Shown: positions 1 to 7,245 of the stretch, piece after piece
Layout of the letters: each line of letters starts with the position of its first letter
Position numbering within the stretch: position 1 is the stretch's first letter
NCBI RefSeq assembly: GCF_000015565.1
Contig: NC_008786.1
Coordinates: 62,001 to 126,000 of the forward strand
Length of the DNA stretch: 64,000 nucleotides
Origin: Verminephrobacter eiseniae EF01-2
GTDB taxonomy: Bacteria; Pseudomonadota; Gammaproteobacteria; Burkholderiales; Burkholderiaceae_C
Direction: 5' to 3'
Program-made: the position numbers and the translations under genes
The notes under the pieces: generated by a model
What the model was told of the DNA's origin: nothing
Database searches by the model: none
What the model saw: only the letters and a program-made list of their open reading frames with translations

Positions 1-514
1 GATTCCATACTGGCAGCGACTGGTCGAGTTTGCCAACCACCAAGGCATCCGCAAACTGTGCCTCGAACTGCACGGGCACCAGGCCGTCTACCACCCCGCC
101 AGTTTCTGGCGCCTGCGCGAAGCCGTGGGCAACACCGTCGGCGTCAATTACGACCCCAGCCACCCGATGTGGATGGCAGCCGACCCCATCGCCGCCGTGC
201 GCGCATTGGGCGACGCCATCTACCATGTGCACGCCAAGGACACCCGCATCGAAACCGTCCCGGCGGGCATCGACGGCATGCTCGAAACCCGCGCAGCCAG
301 CCAGGTCGCGCAGCGCTCCTGGAACTACGTCACGCTCGGCTACGGCCACGGCGAAGCGTGGTGGAAACAGTTCCTCGCCGCCCTGCACATGAGCGGCTAT
401 GACGACGTTCTGTCCATCGAGCACGAAGACATGGCCATGTCGCCGCTGGAAGGCGTGCGCAAATCGGTGCGGCTGCTGCAAAACTGCGCCGTCAATCTGA
501 AAAACCAGGGATGA
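1..514 (+). CDS. Sugar-phosphate isomerase/epimerase-like TIM barrel, 5' end outside window
   Basis: The open frame enters from the left edge (first full codon at base 2) and ends at a TGA at 512-514, so only about 170 C-terminal residues are seen. Motifs typical of the AP-endonuclease-2/xylose-isomerase-like TIM barrel are visible: CLELHGHQ (a metal-ligand Glu and His), GVNYDPSHPMWM, YHVHAKDTR (His and Asp ligands) and a late LSIEHEDM strand with the last Glu ligand. These enzymes isomerise or epimerise sugars or inosose derivatives; the exact substrate cannot be read. It is followed 102 bases on by a Gfo/Idh/MocA oxidoreductase on the same strand, a common pairing in inositol and sugar catabolic operons. 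Family is well supported, substrate is not. Confidence 0.85.
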   Translation, partial: IPYWQRLVEFANHQGIRKLCLELHGHQAVYHPASFWRLREAVGNTVGVNYDPSHPMWMAADPIAAVRALGDAIYHVHAKDTRIETVPAGIDGMLETRAASQVAQRSWNYVTLGYGHGEAWWKQFLAALHMSGYDDVLSIEHEDMAMSPLEGVRKSVRLLQNCAVNLKNQG

Positions 515-567
515 AGGCGCAAGGATGAAAAAAACTGCTCCGTGGTAGCGGGCGGCAGGACAGGTTT

Positions 568-602
568 CATCCTTCATCCTTCATCCTTCATCCTTCATCC
601 TT
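568..602. repeat. Heptamer tandem repeat (CATCCTT) x5
   Basis: Five perfect head-to-tail copies of CATCCTT fill most of the gap between the isomerase stop and the oxidoreductase start at 617. The complement AAGGATG occurs once upstream near 522-528, so the RNA could fold the two together. A variable-length heptamer this close to a start codon could tune translation or transcription by slippage, but that is inference; the sequence only shows the repeat. Confidence 0.9.
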
Positions 603-616
603 GAAGAAAGCCCGGC

Positions 617-1705
617 ATGAGCAGAGTAAAAGTTGGCGTCATTGGCGCAGGCACCATTTCGCAGGTCGAGCATGTGCCCAATCTGATACGCCTGCGCGAC
701 AAGTTCGAACTGGTTGGCATTGCCGACCCCTCGAAGACCGCGCGCGATTTCATCACCGCAAGCTACGGCGTGAAAGGCTTCGAGACGCCCGAAGCCCTGT
801 TCGGCGAACCACTCGATGCGGTCGTCATCGGCTCGCCCGACATGCTGCACCACGAGCAGGTGCTGGCGGCGCTCGATCTTGGGCTGCATGTATTCTGCGA
901 AAAGCCCCTGTGCTATTCGCCGGAGGAGATCGACGACATCATCGCCGCGCGCAACGAGGCGGGCAAAGTGGTGCAGGTCGGCTACATGAAACGCTTCGAC
1001 CCGAACTACCAACTGGCGCTACAGCACTTGCCAGGCACGGCCCAAACCCTGCGCTATATCTCGGTCGAGGTCAACGACCCGGACGCCTGGCCCTTCATCC
1101 GGCACCATGCCACCGGGCGCGGCACGGACATTGCGCGCAGCATGATCGAGGCCGCCGCAGCCAAACAAAAAACGCAAATCGCCCGCGCCATCGGCCACCA
1201 GGCCAACGCCGCCACGGTGCGCGGTTTTGCCACGGCCTACGCTTCGGCCCTGGTGCATGATGTCAACGCCGTGCATGGCATGCTCGACGTGCTCGGCGTG
1301 CCGGACGGCAAAATCGTCGGCGCAGAAATTTTCGCCAACGGCGACGGCGGCCAGGGCGCGGTGCGCCTGCTCGACGGCCAGGCCCTGTGGAACATGGCGC
1401 ACCTGAGCGTGCCCGCGCTGGCCGACTACAAGGAGCGCATCACGCTGTTCTTCGACGATGCGATCATGGCGCTTGAATTCCCCTCGCCCTGGCTGAACCA
1501 CCAGCCGACACGGGTGACGGTGAAAAAATCCGACGGCCACACCCTGTCCCGAACCGAATTGCGCGCCGGTTTCGAAGAAGCCTTTGTCGAGGAGATGATT
1601 GGCTTCTGGGGCGCCATCGTGAACGGCGACAAGGTGCGCAACCCGGCCGAGGATGCGCGCCGGGATCAGGCTTTGTTGTGCGGGTTGGGCAGGATGGCAC
1701 ACTAG
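617..1705 (+). CDS. Gfo/Idh/MocA-family NAD(P)-dependent oxidoreductase
   Basis: A 362-residue protein. It opens with a Rossmann fold (VGVIGAGTIS at residues 6-15), has the family EKPL motif (CEKPLCYSPEE, near residue 95) and a C-terminal alpha/beta substrate domain. Such enzymes oxidise or reduce sugars, inositols or their derivatives using a bound nicotinamide cofactor in the cytosol. Length is normal for the family. It follows a sugar isomerase gene on the same strand and probably shares its transcript. Its TAG stop lies inside the CTAG that flanks a short mobile element (1702-1868). Because that tetranucleotide appears to be the duplicated target, the stop is probably native and the gene intact. 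Substrate unknown; inositol or a related polyol is suggested only by context. Confidence 0.88.
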   Translation: MSRVKVGVIGAGTISQVEHVPNLIRLRDKFELVGIADPSKTARDFITASYGVKGFETPEALFGEPLDAVVIGSPDMLHHEQVLAALDLGLHVFCEKPLCYSPEEIDDIIAARNEAGKVVQVGYMKRFDPNYQLALQHLPGTAQTLRYISVEVNDPDAWPFIRHHATGRGTDIARSMIEAAAAKQKTQIARAIGHQANAATVRGFATAYASALVHDVNAVHGMLDVLGVPDGKIVGAEIFANGDGGQGAVRLLDGQALWNMAHLSVPALADYKERITLFFDDAIMALEFPSPWLNHQPTRVTVKKSDGHTLSRTELRAGFEEAFVEEMIGFWGAIVNGDKVRNPAEDARRDQALLCGLGRMAH

Positions 1706-1868
1706 TGTCGCGTCACCGATCATCTGTCGGTCTGCGCTGGCCATCGAAGCGCATCGCGGCGTTGCATCGCTTGCCAATACAGCTCGGTATGGGCTGCGCG
1801 ATGCGCCTTGCGCTACGCTCCGATGGCTACGCGCAGCCTACGACATCTGATCGGTGACGCGACACTAG
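1702..1868 (+). mobile_element. MITE-like palindromic element, copy 1 (CTAG-flanked)
   Basis: The core at 1706-1864 begins TGTCGCGTCACCGATCA and ends with its perfect complement TGATCGGTGACGCGACA, and is flanked on both sides by CTAG, which fits a 4-bp target duplication. The interior also pairs with itself imperfectly, so the whole unit can fold into one long hairpin. It has no coding capacity. Two further copies lie at 24593-24758 (inverted) and 47315-47479. The CTAG duplication fits the YTAR targets reported for IS5-subgroup transposases, so a non-autonomous IS5-type derivative is the favoured, unproven, origin. Confidence 0.85.
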
Positions 1869-1989
1869 AGGTCTCTTCGGCTCGCCGCGCCAGCGGCCGA
1901 CATTCCGCTGATTTACCTGGACCGGAACCACGAATAGCGACGACGAGGAGATTTCATGGGTTCCTTGCCAGCAACTTTTGCTTGAAAAC

Positions 1990-2427
1990 ATGGCCTACGA
2001 AAACAACGAAATGAAATTTGTGGCGGTTGTCAACCGCAAGCACTCACTTGCGTCCATCCTGAATGCGCTGGCACACACCGCGTTTGGCTTGTCCGGGAAA
2101 GGCGTAAACCCCGAGCACTTGCTCGACTACTCCAATAGTGCCAGCGGCTTTCTGGCAAAAATCGATGAGTATCCATTCATCATTCTCGATGCCAAGAACA
2201 GCAACCAACTGCAAACGCTCGTTTCAAGCGTGATGTCGAACCAGCGAATTGCTTACAACGTATTCACGACTTCGATGATCGGCACTTGCGCTGAGGCCCA
2301 GTTGAAGGCAACGCGCGAAGCGCTCAACGACGGGCTTGATTTTGTTGTCGTTGTCCTCTTCGGGGCCCGCGAGGATGTGGATCCCCTGACCAGGAAATTT
2401 TCACTCACCAAAGGCGAAATGCCATGA
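1990..2427 (+). CDS. DUF2000-family protein
   Basis: A 145-residue protein starting MAYENNEMKF; an earlier in-frame TTG at 1978 is possible but less likely. The N-terminal VAVVNRKHSLASILNALAH stretch and the later SVMSNQRIAYNVFTTSMIG region match the DUF2000 family (peptidyl-tRNA hydrolase II-like fold) as remembered. The biochemical role of the family is not settled. Base composition is visibly less GC-rich than the neighbours. It overlaps the next gene, an EamA transporter, by four bases (ATGA), so the two are translationally coupled; DUF2000 genes are often found next to DMT exporters or amino-acid regulators. A GAGGAG ahead of a different, very short frame at 1956 suggests some decay of the 5' region after the adjacent element inserted. 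Confidence 0.8.
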   Translation: MAYENNEMKFVAVVNRKHSLASILNALAHTAFGLSGKGVNPEHLLDYSNSASGFLAKIDEYPFIILDAKNSNQLQTLVSSVMSNQRIAYNVFTTSMIGTCAEAQLKATREALNDGLDFVVVVLFGAREDVDPLTRKFSLTKGEMP

Positions 2428-3329
2428 ACCAAGCGCTTTCCCGGCCTGCCGCCTCTGTCGAAATGCAGGCGTATCTTTTGGGCCTGATGTCGGTGGCCGC
2501 GTTCGCGCTGACGTTGCCCTGCGCCAAGGTCTTGGCCGGCCCGTTGAGTGCGATGCAGATCGGCCTGTTCCGTTCGATGTTGGCGGCGTTGGCGGCGTTG
2601 CCTATCCTGTGGTTCACCCGCTCGGCGCGGCCCAATGCCTCGCAGGTCAAGCGCCTGCTGCTGCTGTCGCTGGGCATCGTCTATGGTTTTCCTATCCTCA
2701 CGGCGGTCGGCATGCGCTATGTGCCGGTCGGCCATGGCGGCGTGGTGCTGGCCGCGTTGCCGCTGGCGACCGCGATTTTCGGCAGCCTGATCACCAAAGA
2801 CCGCCCGCCGTTGTTGTTCTGGCTGGCTTCGATCGGGGGTTTCGTGGCCGTGGCGCTGTTTGCGGCGTGGCGCAGTGGTATCGGCGGTGGTTTTTACCTC
2901 GGCGACTTGGCGCTACTGGGCGCAGTGGCGCTGGCCGGTTTTGGCTATGCCCAGGGCGGCGCCCTGTCCAAGGAGATGCAGGGATGGGAAGTGATGTGCT
3001 GGGCGCTGGTGCTGAACCTGCCGGTGCTGCTGCCGCTGTCGCTGCTGTATTTCAACGCGGCAGACTTTGCCGGTTTTGGCTCGGTGTCATGGGCGGCGCT
3101 GGCATTCCTGGCGTTCGTGAACTCGTTGCTCGGTTTTTTCTCCTGGAACCGGGCGCTGGCTTTGGGTGGCATACAGCGCATCAGCCAACTACAGTTGCTA
3201 CAGCCTTTTTTCACCTACGGCTACTCGATCATCCTGATGGGCGAAGCCTTCGACCCGCTGGCGCTGCTGATCTGCGTTGCGGTCATCGGCTTGGTCGTCG
3301 TATCGAAACGCGCCCTGCTCAAGCACTGA
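2424..3329 (+). CDS. EamA/DMT-family inner-membrane transporter
   Basis: A 301-residue, very hydrophobic protein with about ten predicted membrane helices in two EamA repeats (first repeat roughly residues 10-145, second 155-295). The members of this superfamily are mainly exporters of amino acids or other small metabolites; the substrate cannot be told here. The start overlaps the stop of the DUF2000 gene by four bases, which implies one operon. The C-terminus ends in a short basic tail (SKRALLKH), as usual for the family. It is the last intact plus-strand gene before a 500-base stretch that holds only a decayed gene on the opposite strand. Confidence 0.88.
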   Translation: MNQALSRPAASVEMQAYLLGLMSVAAFALTLPCAKVLAGPLSAMQIGLFRSMLAALAALPILWFTRSARPNASQVKRLLLLSLGIVYGFPILTAVGMRYVPVGHGGVVLAALPLATAIFGSLITKDRPPLLFWLASIGGFVAVALFAAWRSGIGGGFYLGDLALLGAVALAGFGYAQGGALSKEMQGWEVMCWALVLNLPVLLPLSLLYFNAADFAGFGSVSWAALAFLAFVNSLLGFFSWNRALALGGIQRISQLQLLQPFFTYGYSIILMGEAFDPLALLICVAVIGLVVVSKRALLKH

Positions 3330-3389
3330 AGATCCGGCAGGGCCGCCACCGGTGCATGCGGCGGCTCGGGCGGCGGCCTGCCGTCCGCA

Positions 3390-3655
3390 CAACCGGATCC
3401 CCTTGCGCCCGATGTTGCGCAGCAAGGCGGGGTTGGCATGGTTCTCCGGGTGCTCCCCCTTCATCGCGCCAGATCGGAAGCGGAAAGATGAGGATGCCGG
3501 TTTCGAGCAGCACATCAAAGGCGACATCGGCCATGTCCAGTTTCGCGGACAGCAGGCGTCGATGTTCTCCGCGCAACAGAACGGCCACATCCCGCATCAC
3601 TGTCCGGGCGGTGCGTGCCACGGGCACGGCTGCCATAGAGGATGGCCCCCGCCAT
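3390..3655 (-). pseudogene. Frameshifted MNT-type nucleotidyltransferase relic
   Basis: Reading the minus strand, three consecutive frames join into one recognisable minimal nucleotidyltransferase. The order is AILYGSRARGTHRPDSDA (the GSxARG and first Asp motifs), then DVAVLLRGEHRRLLSAKLDM followed by FDVLLETGILIFPLPIW, then GEHPENHANPALLRNIGRKG. Each junction needs removal of a single G from a G run (near 3601 and near 3461) to restore the frame. MNT proteins are normally antitoxins partnered with HEPN toxins. No HEPN gene is seen beside it. The rest of 3330-3840 holds nothing that I can recognise. Either a true pseudogene or two homopolymer sequencing errors; the family call itself is strong. 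Confidence 0.75.
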
Positions 3656-3840
3656 GTCGCAGGACGGGCGATCGAGGCCAGGAGCGGCGGACGGCGGATG
3701 GCGGCGTCATGGTCGATGCGATGCATGCGAACGCCACGATGCGCCATCGATGTCTGCCGACGGTGCCGGACACGACACTGCGGCATATCGATGCATGGGC
3801 CGCCCGGCAGAACAGATGCGCGGCCTTTTCGATGGTTCCG

Positions 3841-5013
3841 TCAGCGGTAGTCGACCCAGACACCGCCGGCGTCGGCCGAACGCACGCAGTTTTCCACCCA
3901 GCGCACACCCTCGAGGCCGGCGTGGATGTCCGGGTAGCGGATGCCGGACAGGGCTTTTGCGTCGCGCCGGTCGGTCGCGTCCATGGCCAGCGCGAAGCGG
4001 TAGTAGAGGTTGGACCAGGCCTCGAACAGCCCTTCCGGGTGGCCGGCGCCAATGCGGTCATCGTGCAGCGCGTCCGGATGCAGGTAGTCCATGCCGCGTT
4101 CGAGCACCTGCGCCGGCTGGCCCTGGATTTCGTAGCGCAGTTGGTTCGGCCGTTCGTCCCACCATTGCAGACTTGCGTTGGCGCCGATGACGCGGATCTG
4201 CTGGCCGTGCATGGAGCCGGCGTTGACCGCGCAAGACCACAGATAGCCGATCGCGCCGCCGGCGTACTGCATGATGGTGAAGGCGTTGTCCTCCAGCGGG
4301 GCGCGGCTCTGGACGAAGCTCTGGCGCGAGCACAGCAGCCGTTCGATCTTGAGCTCGGGCAGCATCAGCGTGCTGATGTACAACGGGTGCGTGCCTATGT
4401 CGCCCAGCACGTAGCTCGGGCCGGCGAACTTCGGGTCCACGCGCCAGCGTGTCGAGGGGTTGGCGGCCTCTACCGCCGTGCTGTGAAAACCGTGGGAGAA
4501 CTGCATCTGCACGATGCGGATCTGGCCCAGGTCGCCACGGGCGATCATCGCGCGCGCTTGCTCGATCAGCTGGTGGCCGGAGTATCCGTAGGTGACCCCG
4601 ACGATCTTGTTCTTCGCGCCCGACAGCGCCAGCAGTTCCCGCGCCTGTGCGCTGGTAAAGCACAGCGGTTTTTCGCAGACCACATGCAGCCCGGCGTGCA
4701 GCGCGGCCTGGCAGATCTCGAAGTGGGTGTCGTTGGGCGTGGCCACCGATACCGCGCGGATGCCGTCCGGGCGGCGCGCCTCGGCCTCGAACAGCGCCCG
4801 GTAGTCGGCATGGCAGCGCTCGGCGCTGACCCCGAGCCGCTGGCCGAATTGGCGGCCGCGCTCGGCGTCGATGTCAAAGGCGCCGGCGACGAGCGCAAAG
4901 CTGCCGTCGCGCAGCGCGGCCGAGCGGTGGATATAGCCGATCTGGCTGCTTTGTCCGCCCCCGACCAGGCCCCAGGGGATGGGCTGGCCGAGCGCAATTT
5001 CTCCGTTGATCAT
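3841..5013 (-). CDS. Gfo/Idh/MocA-family oxidoreductase
   Basis: A 390-residue protein with N-terminal Rossmann motif GLVGGGQSSQIG (residues 15-26), the PNDTHFE turn and CEKPLCFTSAQ motif near residue 120, and a C-terminal domain containing GDIGTHPLY, the usual catalytic-site signature with a His. The sequence resembles the branch of the family annotated as inositol or glucose-fructose-type dehydrogenases. It is the last gene of a minus-strand set that begins with inositol-type ABC transporter genes upstream (5147-7203) and a second oxidoreductase at 7246-8415, so it most likely oxidises an imported cyclitol or sugar. The start ATG at 5013 is preceded by AAGGAGAAC. Exact substrate uncertain. 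Confidence 0.87.
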   Translation of the reverse strand: MINGEIALGQPIPWGLVGGGQSSQIGYIHRSAALRDGSFALVAGAFDIDAERGRQFGQRLGVSAERCHADYRALFEAEARRPDGIRAVSVATPNDTHFEICQAALHAGLHVVCEKPLCFTSAQARELLALSGAKNKIVGVTYGYSGHQLIEQARAMIARGDLGQIRIVQMQFSHGFHSTAVEAANPSTRWRVDPKFAGPSYVLGDIGTHPLYISTLMLPELKIERLLCSRQSFVQSRAPLEDNAFTIMQYAGGAIGYLWSCAVNAGSMHGQQIRVIGANASLQWWDERPNQLRYEIQGQPAQVLERGMDYLHPDALHDDRIGAGHPEGLFEAWSNLYYRFALAMDATDRRDAKALSGIRYPDIHAGLEGVRWVENCVRSADAGGVWVDYR

Positions 5014-5056
5014 GGTGCATGTTCTCCTTGAATGCGTTGGGTTCTGCTTCAGACAC

Positions 5057-5106
5057 GCCCCGCAATGGCCCGTAGTGGCCCGTAGTGGCCCGTAGTGGCC
5101 CGCAAT
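5057..5106. repeat. 10-bp tandem repeat (CGTAGTGGCC type), about 5 units
   Basis: Five decamers of the form CGYARTGGCC stand head to tail between the oxidoreductase start (5013) and the upstream binding-protein stop (5147). The three middle units are identical (CGTAGTGGCC), the outer ones vary (CGCAAT). It lies in the spacer of a presumed operon. The function is unknown; a decamer unit would keep each copy on nearly the same DNA face. Confidence 0.85.
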
Positions 5107-5146
5107 GCGCGGCTGGCCGCACGGCGTGCCGGCGGGTGCGTCGCGC

Positions 5147-6076
5147 TCAGTTCTTGCCCAGGTATTTGTCGATGTTGGCGGGGGTCACCAACTCGAACGG
5201 CACCCACAGCTTCGACGGCACGGGCTGGCCCCGGATGAGCTTCAGGGCGGCATCGACCGCACCCCGACCCTGCCCGATGGCGTCCTGGAACACGGTCACC
5301 TTCAACTCGCCGGCCTTCATCGCCGCCAGCGCGTCCTGCGTGGCATCGATGCCGGCGACCACGACCGTATCGAGCTTGCGCGCGGCCTTGAGCGCCTGTA
5401 TCGCGCCGATCGCCATCTCGTCGTTGTTGGCGATCACGGCATCGACCGGAATGCCGGCGGTGATCCAGTTGGTCATCAGGTTTGCGCCTTTGACGCGGCT
5501 CCAGTCGGCAGATTGCTCGGCCACGATCTTTATGGCCTGGCATGGCGGCTTGGCGATCACCTCCCTGACATCCTGCGTGCGCTGGATGGCCGACTGGTTC
5601 GACAGGTCGCCGATCATCACCGCCACGCGGCCCTTGCCGCCGAGCAGCCGGCAGACCTCGCGGGTTTGCAGGGTGCCCGAGTCGGCCTCGTCGGAGCCGA
5701 CGAACACCACCTTGGGTGGCAGCTTGCCCTCGGCCGGCGGATGGTTCACATACACCAGCGGGATGCCGGCGGCGCTGGCCAGTTGGGTCATCCTCGGGGT
5801 CGCCTGGGTGTCTACGGTCACGACGATGATGGCGTCGACCTTTTGGGCAATGAAGTTCTGGATCTGGTTGAGCTGGCGCGCGATGTCGTCCTGCGCGTCG
5901 TGCAGTTTCAGATCCAGCCCTTTCTGGCTGGCCGCATAGGTGCTCATGCCGCGACTGACCAGCGACAGCCAGGGGCCGGTGTTGGCAACGGACACGGCAA
6001 TGCGCTGGGCCTGTGCCGCCGGCGCGAGCCACAGACAGGCACAGACGACCGCCACGGGGAGCAGGCGTATTCTCAC
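5147..6076 (-). CDS. Periplasmic sugar/inositol-binding protein of an ABC transporter
   Basis: A 309-residue Peripla_BP_4-type solute receptor. The start is taken as the GTG at 6076, eight bases after AGGAG, giving a signal peptide of about 25 residues (VRIRLLPVAVVCACLW, then AAQAQ at the cleavage site). The mature part shows the repeated features of this family: QNFIAQKVDAIIV, GIPLVYVNHPP, VIANNDEMAIGAI and VVAGIDATQDAL. It is related over its whole length to the tandem pair at 14944-16945, so all three probably bind inositol-like ligands. It lies 35 bases after the permease gene (6112-7203) on the same strand and probably serves it. Ligand identity is inferred from context. Confidence 0.88.
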   Translation of the reverse strand: MRIRLLPVAVVCACLWLAPAAQAQRIAVSVANTGPWLSLVSRGMSTYAASQKGLDLKLHDAQDDIARQLNQIQNFIAQKVDAIIVVTVDTQATPRMTQLASAAGIPLVYVNHPPAEGKLPPKVVFVGSDEADSGTLQTREVCRLLGGKGRVAVMIGDLSNQSAIQRTQDVREVIAKPPCQAIKIVAEQSADWSRVKGANLMTNWITAGIPVDAVIANNDEMAIGAIQALKAARKLDTVVVAGIDATQDALAAMKAGELKVTVFQDAIGQGRGAVDAALKLIRGQPVPSKLWVPFELVTPANIDKYLGKN

Positions 6077-6111
6077 AACAGGTCTCCTGAAAGCGGCGCT
6101 GCGGCCAAGGC

Positions 6112-7203
6112 TCAGCCGCGTCGTTTCTGGTTGCGGTATTGATCGGCGATCACGGCCGCGACGATGATGGCGCCCTTGACCATCTCCTGGTAGTAGGCGT
6201 CGATGCGGATGAAGGTAAAGCCCGAGGTCATCACGCCCAGGATCAGCACGCCGATCACGGTGCCGGTGATGCGCCCGAGACCGCCGGCGGTCGAGGTGCC
6301 GCCAATCACCACGGCGGCAATCGCGTCGAGCTCGTACATCACCCCCATGCCGGACTGGCCGGAGATGGCGCGCGCGGCGGTGACGGTGCCGGCGATGCCG
6401 CTGAGCACGCCCGCGACCATGTAGACCCAGACCAGGTGGTGCCTGACGTTGATGCCCGAGACGATGGCCGCCTGGCGGTTGGCGCCAATCGCGTAGGTGA
6501 ATTTGCCAAAGCGCGTGTAGCGCAGCACGACGTGGAAGATCACGGCAATCAGCACGAAGATCAGCACCGGGTTGATGCCCGCGCCGATGGCCGCGAAGTC
6601 GTCGGTCAGCATCGACACCGGCGTGCCGTTGGTGAACCATTTGGCAAACCCGCGCACCGCCACCATCGTGCCCAGCGTGGCGATGAATGGCGGGATGGCG
6701 GTGAAGGCCACCAACGAGCCGTTGATCAGCCCGACCAGCAGCCCCACGGTGACGCCGGCCAGGATCGGCCAGATCAGCGGCAGGTCGGTCAGTTGCGGAA
6801 ACACCGCGCGCGGAAAGTCCGCCACCTGCGCCAGGCTGGCCGAGACCACGGCGGCGGCGGCGACCACCGATCCGGAGGACAGGTCTATGCCGCTGGTGAT
6901 GATCACCAGATTCACGCCCACGGCGATGATGCCGATCACCGCCATCTGCAGCACGATGATCTGCAGCCGTTGCGGGTTCAACAAAAAGCTCTGGCCCACC
7001 ACGACCCAGCCCACGGCCTCGAAGAACAGGCCAATGCCCGCCAGCACCAGCAAGGTGCTCCACTCGGGCGGCCATTTGCGCTGGCGCATCGTGCCGGGCG
7101 TGCCGGGCGTGCAGGGCGTGGTGGCCGCCTGCGCGCCCGGGCCAGGATTGGCGCCGTGCGCGCCTGCGGCCGGATCCGGCGCGCCCATGTCCGTTGTCTT
7201 CAT
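6112..7203 (-). CDS. ABC sugar transporter permease, RbsC/IatP-like
   Basis: A 363-residue inner-membrane protein of the BPD_transp_2 family (ribose, xylose, inositol permeases). After an unusual 45-residue N-terminal tail rich in Gly, Pro and Ala, about ten membrane helices follow. Family landmarks are ITSGIDLSSGSVVAAAAV (the conserved GxxDLSxG loop) and IGGTSTAGGLGRITGTVIG, the cytoplasmic loop that docks the ATPase. An internal ATG at 7089 would remove most of the tail and is an alternative start. There is no ATPase gene next to it; the two-domain ATPase at 12299-13849 is the best partner. It sits between a binding protein (downstream) and an inositol dehydrogenase-like gene (upstream). 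Confidence 0.88.
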   Translation of the reverse strand: MKTTDMGAPDPAAGAHGANPGPGAQAATTPCTPGTPGTMRQRKWPPEWSTLLVLAGIGLFFEAVGWVVVGQSFLLNPQRLQIIVLQMAVIGIIAVGVNLVIITSGIDLSSGSVVAAAAVVSASLAQVADFPRAVFPQLTDLPLIWPILAGVTVGLLVGLINGSLVAFTAIPPFIATLGTMVAVRGFAKWFTNGTPVSMLTDDFAAIGAGINPVLIFVLIAVIFHVVLRYTRFGKFTYAIGANRQAAIVSGINVRHHLVWVYMVAGVLSGIAGTVTAARAISGQSGMGVMYELDAIAAVVIGGTSTAGGLGRITGTVIGVLILGVMTSGFTFIRIDAYYQEMVKGAIIVAAVIADQYRNQKRRG

Positions 7204-7245
7204 GTCTTGTCTCCGGATGCCGGACGACGGCCTGCGCGCCTGGTT

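Noticed and set aside
1869..1989. Short open frames (ending IYLDRNHE, and an ATG at 1956 with a good ribosome site) as genes
   Set aside because: They are under 30 residues and show no recognised family. They may be remnants of a gene cut by the nearby element, but nothing can be named.
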